Assembly (NCBI RefSeq): GCF_002858865.1
Contig: NZ_PJRR01000016.1
Span: forward strand, 124,001-188,000
DNA from: Caulobacter vibrioides
GTDB taxonomy: Bacteria; Pseudomonadota; Alphaproteobacteria; Caulobacterales; Caulobacteraceae
Length of the DNA stretch: 64,000 nt
Direction of reading: 5' to 3'
Made by a program: the position numbers and the translations under genes. Shown here piece by piece: positions 17,687 to 25,059 of this stretch. The first letter of the stretch is position 1; every line of letters starts with the position of its first letter. The notes beneath the pieces are model-generated. The model was not told the DNA's origin, did not search any database, and saw only the letters and a program-made list of their open reading frames with translations.

Positions 17687-18529
17687 TTAGGGGCGGACGT
17701 AGCCGCGCGCGGTCAGGAAGGCCTGCAGCTTGGCGAAGCCGTCGCGACTGGCCTGCGGGTCGATGTCGAAATTGCTCTCCTGGTTGCTGGTATTGCGCGT
17801 CAGCAAGTGACCCAGCCCCGGATAGCGGTTGATCTCGCACACCCCGCCGGCCGCCCGGCGTTTGGCGCAGAACGCCTCGGCGCTTTTCAGCGGCGTCAGG
17901 GTGTCGGCCTCGCCCTGAACGATGGCCGTGGGCGGGCCCTGTTGGTCCGCCAGGGCGAGCGGGGAAACCTTGGCGGGATCCTTGCCCGCCATGATCTTGC
18001 GGAACCAGCCGTCTTCGGCGACGTCCAGAGCCGGCGACCACAAGAGCATCAGGTCCGGACCGCGCCGCTTTCCCGGGCAGGCCCCCAGGCCCGCCGCTGC
18101 GGACAGTTGGCCGCCGGCGCTGACGCCGTAGGCGGCCACCCGCTTGGGATCGACACCCAGGCGCTTGGCGTTGGCCCGTGTCCAGGCGAAGGCGTCGCAG
18201 GCATCGGCCAGCGCATCGAGCGGCGATACGTCCTTACGGGTCAAACGGTACTGGATCGGGATCGCCACAAGGCCCATCGCGGCCAGCATCGTCGCGCGGC
18301 CATAGGTCCATTCGGCCTCGCCCTCGGTCCAGCCGCCGCCGTGGAACAGCAGCACCGCCGCGCGCGGGGCGGGCGCCTTGTCGGCCGCGCTGAACACGTG
18401 GGCCTTCAGGGCCTGATCGCCCACCGTCTTGTAGGTCTCGATGACGGGAGCGGGCGCGGGCGTGCTCGTCTGGGCCTGGGCGGCGCTGACCGCCAGACAC
18501 AGTCCCATGACGATCATGATGAGCTTCAT
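17687..18529 (-). CDS. exported alpha/beta hydrolase (esterase/lipase, HGGGW type)
   Basis: The 280-residue protein has a signal peptide (KLIMIVMGLCLAVSAAQAQ). The oxyanion-hole motif HGGGW (VLLFHGGGWTEGE) and the nucleophile elbow GVSAGG place it in the hormone-sensitive-lipase-like esterases. The catalytic Asp and His are probably in QGEADTLTP and GLGHLL. It is likely a periplasmic ester hydrolase of unknown substrate. An isolated GCATTGTAAT element (18583-18592, minus strand) lies about 55 bp upstream and resembles one half of the direct-repeat operators described elsewhere in this window. Confidence 0.88.
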   Translation of the reverse strand: MKLIMIVMGLCLAVSAAQAQTSTPAPAPVIETYKTVGDQALKAHVFSAADKAPAPRAAVLLFHGGGWTEGEAEWTYGRATMLAAMGLVAIPIQYRLTRKDVSPLDALADACDAFAWTRANAKRLGVDPKRVAAYGVSAGGQLSAAAGLGACPGKRRGPDLMLLWSPALDVAEDGWFRKIMAGKDPAKVSPLALADQQGPPTAIVQGEADTLTPLKSAEAFCAKRRAAGGVCEINRYPGLGHLLTRNTSNQESNFDIDPQASRDGFAKLQAFLTARGYVRP

Positions 18530-18605
18530 GCCGCTCCCCCTATCGAGAGACCAGCGTTATCCGAGGTCTGCGCGCCGCGCCAATTACAATGCAGACAGGA
18601 AGCGA

Positions 18606-19697
18606 CTACGCCGCCGTCTTCTTGCGCAGGCGCGCCAGGCGTCGCAGCCGGCGCCAGAAGCGGGTCTTTTCCGGTTCCGGATAGGGCTGCAGGTTGCGGA
18701 AGAACTCCTCGGCGCAGGCGCGCCACGAGAACCGCTCGGCGAACTTGCGCACCACGGTGCGGTCAAGGTCCAGGCACGCCAGGCACGCCTCGCGCAGGCC
18801 TTCCGTCTGGCCCGGCGCCAGGACGCCGGCGTTGGAGCCGGGGATGATGTCCACCGGACCCGGGGCCGAGAACGCCGCCACCGGCACGCCGGCCGCCATG
18901 GCTTCCAGGATCACAAGGCCGAAGGTGTCGGTCAGCGACGGGAAGCAGAACACGTCGGCGCAGCCGAAATAGCGACCCAGCTCGTCGCCGAACTTGGCCC
19001 CCAGGAACTTCACCTCGGGATACTTCTCGGCCAGCTCTTCGCGCTGCGGGCCATCGCCGATCACGACCTTGGTGCCGGGCAAATCAAGGCTGGCGAAGGC
19101 CTCGATGTTCTTCTCCACGGCCACCCGGCCGACATTGAGGAAGATCGGCCGGGCCAGGCCCTCGAACAGGTCGGGCTCGCCCGGCTGGCGGGGCTTGAAG
19201 ATGTCGGTGTCCACCCCGCGCGACCAGGGCGAGAGATTGCGGAAGCCGTGCTTGGCCAGTTCGTCGCGCATGGTCGGCGTGGCCACCATCAGGCGGCCCG
19301 ACGGTTTGTGGAACCAGCGCATATAGGTGTAGCCGGCCGCCAGCGGCAGGGGCAGGCGGGCCGAGACATATTCGGGGAACTTGGTGTGGTAGCTGGTGGT
19401 GAACGGCAGCTTCCATTCCAGGCAGATGCGCCGCGCGGCCAGGCCGATCGGACCCTCGGTGGCGATGTGGATCGCCTCGGGCTCGAACAGCTTGAAGCGC
19501 TCCTGCACCGGCTCATAGGCGCCGATGGCCAGCTTGATTTCCGGATAGGTCGGCAGCGGGAAGGTCGGGAACTGGTCAGGGCTGACCACGTCGACGATAT
19601 GGCCCATGGCCCGCAACTCTTCAGTCACACGGCTCAGGGTCCGCACCACCCCGTTGACCTGGGGCTCCCACGCATCGGTCGCAAGCAGTATTCGCAT
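18606..19697 (-). CDS. glycosyltransferase family 4, Agt-like glycolipid synthase
   Basis: The 363-residue GT-B enzyme has MRILLATDAWEPQVNGVVRTL at the N terminus. It has the donor-site region SLTDTFGLVILEAMAAGVPVAAF, including the E-x7-E-like pattern of GT4 enzymes. It directly follows a PlcP-like phosphoesterase gene and shares one base with it. In marine and soil alphaproteobacteria plcP-agt pairs replace phospholipids with glycosyl-diacylglycerols during phosphate limitation. Caulobacter is known to make such glycolipids when starved of phosphate, so an Agt role is the best inference. A general mannosyl- or glucosyltransferase is the alternative. Confidence 0.82.
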   Translation of the reverse strand: MRILLATDAWEPQVNGVVRTLSRVTEELRAMGHIVDVVSPDQFPTFPLPTYPEIKLAIGAYEPVQERFKLFEPEAIHIATEGPIGLAARRICLEWKLPFTTSYHTKFPEYVSARLPLPLAAGYTYMRWFHKPSGRLMVATPTMRDELAKHGFRNLSPWSRGVDTDIFKPRQPGEPDLFEGLARPIFLNVGRVAVEKNIEAFASLDLPGTKVVIGDGPQREELAEKYPEVKFLGAKFGDELGRYFGCADVFCFPSLTDTFGLVILEAMAAGVPVAAFSAPGPVDIIPGSNAGVLAPGQTEGLREACLACLDLDRTVVRKFAERFSWRACAEEFFRNLQPYPEPEKTRFWRRLRRLARLRKKTAA

Positions 19698-20542
19698 CAG
19701 GCGGCGGCCGGCTCCGGCATGGGCTTATCGCCTTCATGGCCTTGGGGTGTCGCGGCCGGCGCCGGCGCGCGGTCGATGACCGACCACGACCGCACCTTGG
19801 CCCATTCGACGATCTCGAGGCGGCCGTCGGCATGCTCGGCCAGGGCCGTGCAGCTTTCCACCCAGTCGCCGTCGTTGACGTAGTGGATGCCGTCGATGTC
19901 GCGCATCTCGGCCTTGTGGATGTGACCACAGATCACGCCGTCCACCCCGCGACGTCGGGCCTCGTCGGCCACGGCGGCCTCGAAGTTCTCGATGAACTGC
20001 AACGCGTTCTTCACCTTGACCTTCAGATAGGCCGAGAAACTCCAGTAACCGAACCCCAGGCGACGCCGCAGGCGATTCACCAAAGTGTTCAGCATGAGGA
20101 TGGTTCTATAGGACCAATCCCCGAGGAAGGCGAGCCACTTGGCGTGCTGAACCACGCCGTCGAACTCGTCGCCGTGCACGACGAGGTAGCGCTTGCCGTC
20201 GGCGGTCTCATGGATCACGTCGCGGGCCACCACCACGCCGCCGAAGTGGACGCCGCAGAACTCGCGCACGCCGTCGTCGTGGTTGCCGGGCACATAGATC
20301 ACCTCGGTGCCCTTGCGGGCCATGCGCAGGATCTTCTGCACCACGTCGTTGTGGGTCTGGGGCCAGTGCCAGCCACCGCGCAGCTTCCAGCCGTCGATGA
20401 TGTCGCCCACCAGATAGAGCTTGTCGCACTCGATATGGCGGATGAAGTCCAGCAGCAGCTCGGCCTGGCAGCCGCGCGTGCCCAGGTGCAGGTCGCTGAT
20501 GAACACGGCGCGATAGTGGCGGACGGCGACGTGGGCGCTCAT
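19697..20542 (-). CDS. calcineurin-like phosphoesterase, PlcP-like phospholipase C
   Basis: The 281-residue metallophosphoesterase carries all five motif blocks: ISDLHLGTRG, GDIIDGW, GNHDD, VVHGDEFDG and CGHIHKAE. These provide the two-metal site. Such proteins are often labelled UDP-2,3-diacylglucosamine hydrolase. The length, the TRGCQAELLLDFIRH region and pairing with a GT4 gene instead fit PlcP, an intracellular phospholipase C that makes diacylglycerol for glycolipid synthesis under phosphate limitation. LpxH-like activity in lipid A synthesis remains possible. The 291-bp gap upstream, shared with a divergent TetR gene, has no convincing two-repeat Pho box. Confidence 0.85.
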   Translation of the reverse strand: MSAHVAVRHYRAVFISDLHLGTRGCQAELLLDFIRHIECDKLYLVGDIIDGWKLRGGWHWPQTHNDVVQKILRMARKGTEVIYVPGNHDDGVREFCGVHFGGVVVARDVIHETADGKRYLVVHGDEFDGVVQHAKWLAFLGDWSYRTILMLNTLVNRLRRRLGFGYWSFSAYLKVKVKNALQFIENFEAAVADEARRRGVDGVICGHIHKAEMRDIDGIHYVNDGDWVESCTALAEHADGRLEIVEWAKVRSWSVIDRAPAPAATPQGHEGDKPMPEPAAA

Positions 20543-20833
20543 GATCGAATCCCCCTCGCGGTCGCCCCCGCGCGGGGCGACCCTCTAAACCGCCAAGAGA
20601 TCGCTCCGTCCCCGGATCGGCGCGACGGCGGCCGGTGGGTGGCGATTAAGCCGATTGCATGTCGCTTTGATGAAGCCCATGCGCCGGGCTGGGATGCGGA
20701 CTTTCTGACAGGCAGCCTGAAAAACGCGCACTTTCGACCAAACTGTCAAAAACTGCGCCGCGCGCCGGATCCTTTCGCCGCAAGGGGTCAGCGGCCTGTT
20801 GCGGTGCAGCATCGGCCGCACTAGATCAAGTCG

Positions 20834-21463
20834 ATGGACGCCGCCCGCCTCGCCAAGGACACTCGCAAGTCACAGAAGACACGCGCGCGGATTCTCGACC
20901 GGGCGATGCATCTGTTCGCCGAGATCGGCTATCACGCCGCCACCAACCCGGCCATCGCCGACGCCTCGGGCCTGACGCGCGGGGCGATGCTCTACCATTT
21001 CCCGACCCGCGAGGCCCTGGTCGAGGCGGCCGTCGCCCACATCCAGGCCGAGCGTTCGGCCCTGTTCCGCGCCGCCGCCGACAGCCTGCCGGCCGGCGCC
21101 GACGTCACCGAGCACGCCATCGACAGCTATTGGGACCTGCTGCACAGCGTGCCCTTCACCGCCTTCGCCGAGCTGGAGGCCGCCGGCCGCACCGACCCGG
21201 CCATCCACGCGCTGCTGGCCCCGGCGCAAGCCGAGTTCGACCGCGCCCAGGCCGGCGACCACTTCCTGAAGATCCTCCACGCGGGCGCCGGCCCCCGCTT
21301 CCAGGCCAGCCGCGACCTTGCCCGGTTCATGCTGGAGGGCCTGGCCCGCACCACCCTGACCTATGACAAGGATGGCCGGAAAGAGCGCCTGCTGGCGGTG
21401 ATCAAGCGGGCCACGCACATGCTCAATCGCAAAGGCGACGTGCAGGATCTCTGGCCGGAGTAG
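20834..21463 (+). CDS. TetR-family transcriptional regulator
   Basis: The 209-residue protein has a TetR helix-turn-helix at about residues 15-60 (KTRARILDRAMHLFAEIGYHAATNPAIADASGLTRGAMLYHFPTREAL). The C-terminal domain is a helical ligand-binding and dimerisation domain. It is divergent from the plcP/agt-like pair and may regulate it, itself or both. A small inverted repeat, CAGGC-A-GCCTG (20709-20719), lies in the shared 291-bp gap and is a possible operator. The ligand is unknown. Confidence 0.9.
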   Translation: MDAARLAKDTRKSQKTRARILDRAMHLFAEIGYHAATNPAIADASGLTRGAMLYHFPTREALVEAAVAHIQAERSALFRAAADSLPAGADVTEHAIDSYWDLLHSVPFTAFAELEAAGRTDPAIHALLAPAQAEFDRAQAGDHFLKILHAGAGPRFQASRDLARFMLEGLARTTLTYDKDGRKERLLAVIKRATHMLNRKGDVQDLWPE

Positions 21464-21552
21464 GCGCGCTCCGGGTCGGCGATGGCGTGGCCAGAGGCAG
21501 ATTGTCGTTGCGAAGCCGAGGGCGGCTTTCGACCCGGAGGGGACGCTCGAAA

Positions 21553-21577
21553 AATCCTCCCCCCAGAGGGGGAGGAT
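21553..21577. terminator. 11-bp hairpin after the TetR gene
   Basis: AATCCTCCCCC (21553-21563) pairs perfectly with 21568-21577 plus its neighbour around CAGA. There is no U tract. It is either a terminator for the TetR gene or the convergent small gene, or a copy of a common extragenic palindrome. Confidence 0.45.
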
Positions 21578-21627
21578 TGGGGCAACTATCCACCCTTAGC
21601 GGACCTTTGGAATATCAGCGCCGGCGC

Positions 21628-21852
21628 TCAACCCGCCCGCTGGGCCGCCCAGGGTTTAAACACTGCGATCCACAGCGCCAGAACCGCGACATAGGCGGCC
21701 AGCAGCGCCGGCGGCGTGAGCGGGCCCAGGCTCCAGTGCAGCAGGGCGACCAGGGTCACCCACAGCGGAATGGCGTTGGCGGCGCAGGCCAGCCAGGGCG
21801 AGAGGCTCTGGCCGCGATCGAACGGCGCGGACGTGGTGCGGGGCTTGGACAT
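21628..21852 (-). CDS. small two-span membrane protein of unknown function
   Basis: The 74-residue protein starts MSKPRTTSAPFDRGQSLSPWL. It has two hydrophobic stretches (ACAANAIPLWVTLVALLHW and PALLAAYVAVLALWIAVF) and a short basic end. The ATG at 21850-21852 is preceded by GGAG at good spacing; the longer in-frame extension lacks one. No family is recognised. It stands alone, convergent with the TetR gene. Confidence 0.65.
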   Translation of the reverse strand: MSKPRTTSAPFDRGQSLSPWLACAANAIPLWVTLVALLHWSLGPLTPPALLAAYVAVLALWIAVFKPWAAQRAG

Positions 21853-22058
21853 TGTTTCCCACTCCAGGGTGAAACCGAGCCTCACCCAACCGCGCGCGGT
21901 CCCGCGCATCAAACCAGTTCCGCTGAGGGGGGCGATAGCGCGGCTGAAGGGCGGCCTCCAACGATGGGGATTGGCGAGGCTCAATCCCCGTCTTTCCGCG
22001 CTGAGACGGCAACTGAATCAAGAGTTTGCAATTTTCTCGCGCCGCCTTGTCCCCGGCG

Positions 22059-22088
22059 TTGAGTCCGCCCGCATACTCTAGCTACCTC
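22059..22088 (+). promoter_or_regulatory. predicted housekeeping promoter
   Basis: TTGAGTC (22059-22065) and GCTACCTC (22081-22088) are separated by 15 nt. They resemble the Caulobacter housekeeping sigma consensus (TTGACgs, GCTANAWC; 7 of 8 in the -10). The -35 includes a GAGTC CcrM methylation site. Transcription would begin near 22093, far ahead of the next gene. Confidence 0.45.
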
Positions 22089-22094
22089 GTCGCG

Positions 22095-22500
22095 GGGAAA
22101 GGGCGCGTTGGCCAGCGACCGATTGCGGCGGCGGGGGGCGGTCGAGCGGTGGAGGTCCGAGGGGGATACTCGGACGGTCCGGGGACCTGGTTGCTGGCCA
22201 GGCCCGCCCGCCGTCGGCGTGGTTGGAGGCAAAAGGATGTGTCTTAGCCTGTATTGGCTCGTCCTCTCCGACCGTCGCGCGCCCGGGAAACCGGGGGCTC
22301 GGGTCCCGGTAAGGCCTGAACAGGGCCACCTGACGGGACGCTGGCGGATAACGGCTGCGCGGAGCGTTGCGGCTTCGTCGAAACGGTACTCAACACACAC
22401 AGTCCGGACGAAGGTCCGGCGCTCCGCAGCCCTTTCCGAACCTTCAGCGAGTGATCGCGTGAGGCCGGTGAAACGCGTCCTCCGCCCTTCCCATCGAGGG
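22095..22500 (+). ncRNA. candidate structured RNA or long structured 5' leader
   Basis: This is the core of a gene-free stretch (21853-22580). It holds many local helices on the + strand: GTCCGAG/CTCGGAC, CCTGG/CCAGG, GGTTGGAG/CTCCGACC with nested AGGA/TCCT and AGCC/GGCT, CCCGG-GAAA-CCGGG (GNRA tetraloop), GTCCCG/CGGGAC and CGGAGCG/CGCTCCG. No plausible protein frame is supported. I looked for SRP RNA, RNase P, tmRNA, 6S and cobalamin or SAM riboswitch signatures and found none. It could be an independent sRNA or the leader of the methyltransferase gene downstream. Confidence 0.4.
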
Positions 22501-22580
22501 TCAGGGAGAAACCCACAGCCCGCCCCTTGCCGCCGTCGCCCGCCCGGCCCACCGTTCCCAAACGACTCGGGGGAGCACGC

Positions 22581-24113
22581 ATGAACCAGGACTGGAGCGC
22601 CGGCTATGTGGTCGAGACCGGCTACACCTATGGCTGCTATCCCGAGCTGAACCCGGTGCGGGCGGCCCTGCCGCTGCTGGCCAAGGGCTTTCGGGCCCCC
22701 AAGATCGAGACGGCCTGCGAGCTGGGCTTTGGCCAGGGCTGCTCGGCGGCGGTGCATGCGGCCACGCAACCCGACATCGAATGGTGGGGCTGCGACTTCG
22801 CGCCGGCCCAGGCGGTGTTCGCCCGCGACCTTGTGGCGGCCAGCGGCGCGCGGGCCAATTTCTTCGACGACGCCTTCGACGAATTCGCCGAGCGGCCGGG
22901 CCTGCCCGAGTTCGACTTTGTGGCGCTGCATGGCGTGTGGAGCTGGGTCAACGACGCCGCGCGCGACAAGATCGTCGCCTTCCTGCGCCGGCGGCTGAAG
23001 CCCGGGGGCCTCGTCTACATCTCCTACAACACCCAGCCGGGCTGGGCCCTGGCCGGGCCGCTGCGCCACCTGATGAAGCGCCACGCCGAGACCCTGGGCG
23101 CGCCGGGCCTGGGTCCCGCCGCCAATCTCGACGCGGCCCTGTCGACCATGAAGCGGTTCTTCGATCTCGATCCTGTCTATTCGCGGATCAATTCGGGGGT
23201 CACCGACCGGCTGGCGGCGGTGATGCGCCAGGACCGCGCCTATCTGGTCCACGAATACATGAACCGCGACTGGGTCCCGATGTGGTTCGCCGAGGTCGAG
23301 GCGCGGCTGTCCTCGGCCAAGCTGTCGTTCGCCGCCTCGGCCTATGCGTCGGACCATGTGGACGAGCTGAACCTGTCGCCCGACATGATCGGCTTCCTGC
23401 GCGAGCTGCCTGATCCGTCACTGCGCGAGACCTTCCGCGACTTTGCGGTGCAGGCCCAGTTTCGCCGCGACTACTGGCTGCGCGGGGCCTCAGCCCTGAC
23501 CGCCGCCGACCAGCGCCGGGCGATCCGCGACCAGCGCGTGGCCCTGGCCCGTCCGGCGGCCGAGTGGCCCGACAAGGCGCGCGGGACCTTTGCCGAGATG
23601 GTCATGGGCGGTCCGGCCCACGAGGCGATCCGGGACCTGCTGGCCGATGGCCAGCCCCGGACGATCGGCGATATCGAGGCGGCGCTGCCCGAAGGCTCGA
23701 CCCTGCCGCAGCTGACGACGGCCCTGATCCTCTTGATGAGCCAGGGCGCGGTGCAGCCGGCCCAGTCGGCCGACGCCACGGCGCGCGCGGCGGGCACGGC
23801 CCGGGCCCTGAACCGCGAACTGGCCCGCCGCGCCGTGGAGTCGACGGATCTGAGCTTCCTGGCCGCGCCGGCCACCGGCGGTTCGGTCGGCGCCTCGCGC
23901 TTCCACCAGATGTTCTGGCTGGCCCTGCAGGAGGGCGGCGGTCCGCGCGAGTGGGCCAGCTTCGCGGCGAACACGCTGGCCCAGCAGGGTCAGGCCCTGG
24001 TGGTCGACGGCGCGCCGCTGGGCGGGGAGGCGGCGATTGCGGCCCTGCACGGCCAGGCTGTGGGTTTCGCCGACACCGTGCTGCCGTGCTGGCGAGGCCT
24101 GGGGATCGCGTGA
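22581..24113 (+). CDS. SAM-dependent methyltransferase with regulatory domain
   Basis: The 510-residue protein has an N-terminal class I methyltransferase fold. The SAM-binding loop is ACELGFGQGCSAAVHA (about residues 40-55), with FDFVALHGVWSWV as the motif IV region. A methyltransferase regulatory domain follows (about 220-310: LVHEYMNRDWVPMWFAEVEARLSSAKLSF), then a helical C-terminal domain. The substrate is unknown; homologues often lie in surface-polysaccharide or envelope loci. The ATG at 22581 has a strong GGGGGAG site and is used instead of upstream in-frame codons. It lies downstream of the long structured region. Confidence 0.88.
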   Translation: MNQDWSAGYVVETGYTYGCYPELNPVRAALPLLAKGFRAPKIETACELGFGQGCSAAVHAATQPDIEWWGCDFAPAQAVFARDLVAASGARANFFDDAFDEFAERPGLPEFDFVALHGVWSWVNDAARDKIVAFLRRRLKPGGLVYISYNTQPGWALAGPLRHLMKRHAETLGAPGLGPAANLDAALSTMKRFFDLDPVYSRINSGVTDRLAAVMRQDRAYLVHEYMNRDWVPMWFAEVEARLSSAKLSFAASAYASDHVDELNLSPDMIGFLRELPDPSLRETFRDFAVQAQFRRDYWLRGASALTAADQRRAIRDQRVALARPAAEWPDKARGTFAEMVMGGPAHEAIRDLLADGQPRTIGDIEAALPEGSTLPQLTTALILLMSQGAVQPAQSADATARAAGTARALNRELARRAVESTDLSFLAAPATGGSVGASRFHQMFWLALQEGGGPREWASFAANTLAQQGQALVVDGAPLGGEAAIAALHGQAVGFADTVLPCWRGLGIA

Positions 24114-24182
24114 CAATTCGCACCTTCCGCGAACGGCGATACTCGACTACGCTTGGTTGAGAACAAATCTGGGAGTCCGGCC

Positions 24183-24656
24183 ATGAAGGCTGTGTTGCTA
24201 CTCGGCGCTGTCGCCGCCGTCGCCTTGATCTCGGTTCCGGCCGTGGCCGACAATCAGAACCAGGGCGATCAGGGCCAGCAGGGCGTTCAATACGGCCCCG
24301 CCTACGAGGCGCCGCGCCGCGGCGACCGGGCTGTTGACGACGGCAGGCCGCCGAACCTCCACAGGCAGTGCTTCAACGGCAAGAGCATCGCGGGCGTCAA
24401 CCGTTCGGGCGCCCAGACGGTCTATCTCCAGTCGCAGCAGGGCGGCATCTACCAGATGCGTCTGACCGGGGCGTGCGACGGTCTGAACAACGCCGAAAAG
24501 CTGACGGTGCGCGCCAACGGCAGCGACTTGATCTGCTCTGGCGACAGCGCCGAGCTGATCGCGCGGATCTCCACGACCGCCAAGCGCTGCCACGTCACCG
24601 GCGTGCGCCGCCTCACGACCCAGGAAGTTTCGGTCCTGGCTTCGGCGGCGCGCTGA
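24183..24656 (+). CDS. exported protein, DUF6491-like
   Basis: The 157-residue protein has a signal peptide (KAVLLLGAVAAVALISVPAVA) and a Gln/Gly-rich spacer. A domain follows with CFNGKSIAGVNRSGAQTVYLQSQQGGIYQMRLTGACDGL and LICSGDSAELI. Four cysteines (CF, AC, IC, RC) may form two disulfides. This pattern resembles the DUF6491 family of small exported proteins with no assigned function. The ATG at 24183 has GGGAG upstream. It is 69 bp after the methyltransferase gene. Confidence 0.75.
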   Translation: MKAVLLLGAVAAVALISVPAVADNQNQGDQGQQGVQYGPAYEAPRRGDRAVDDGRPPNLHRQCFNGKSIAGVNRSGAQTVYLQSQQGGIYQMRLTGACDGLNNAEKLTVRANGSDLICSGDSAELIARISTTAKRCHVTGVRRLTTQEVSVLASAAR

Positions 24657-24756
24657 CGTCAACCCGGACAAAGCGCCGCATGGCGCGGCCAGGGTGGCGA
24701 CTGTCATCGTCCTTGTGGTTCCCTGTGAGTCGGGACCTAAAGCGCGAGCGACCGAC

Positions 24757-24969
24757 ATGGCTGGTCTGGACGTTAGTGGCGTAGAACTGCACTTCACCTG
24801 TCCGCACTGCGGCGGACAGGCCCCGGCCCGGATCGAAGCGGTGCGGATGCTGCCGGTCATTGACTGCGGCTGCGGCGAGCGCTTCGGCGTCGACATGGCG
24901 GCCTTCGCGGCCCAGGTCACCGCCGCCGAGACGGCCGCCCGCGCCGCGCGGCGAAGACCGCGCGCCTGA
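24757..24969 (+). CDS. small zinc-ribbon-like protein
   Basis: The 70-residue protein has CPHCGG near residue 15 and DCGCGERF near residue 40, a CxxC...CxC set that could bind zinc. It has an Ala/Arg-rich C-terminal helix. The ATG at 24757 is favoured because upstream codons from 24694 add an implausible segment; GAG nine bases upstream is a modest ribosome-binding site. Function is unknown. It lies just upstream of the acyl-CoA synthetase gene. Confidence 0.55.
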   Translation: MAGLDVSGVELHFTCPHCGGQAPARIEAVRMLPVIDCGCGERFGVDMAAFAAQVTAAETAARAARRRPRA

Positions 24970-25059
24970 AGACCGATTTCGCAACATCAACCTTGCCGCG
25001 CGGCGGGGTTCAGCTAACGTCGCTCCCAACAGAACAATGATAACCTAGGGAGTGAGACC

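Noticed and set aside
18583..18597. CpxR-box-like repeat upstream of the exported esterase
   Set aside because: Only one half (GCATTGTAAT) matches; the second half is absent at the right spacing.
20690..20770. Possible Pho box (CTGTCA elements) upstream of the plcP-like gene
   Set aside because: CTGTCA-like hexamers occur on both strands but none forms two direct repeats at the required 11-base spacing.
22095..22500. SRP RNA, RNase P RNA, tmRNA or cobalamin riboswitch
   Set aside because: None of the diagnostic cores was found (GGAAGGAAGCA-type loop, GAGGAAAGTCCGGGC, T-arm with CCA, or the Caulobacter tmRNA tag). The region is reported only as an unidentified structured RNA.
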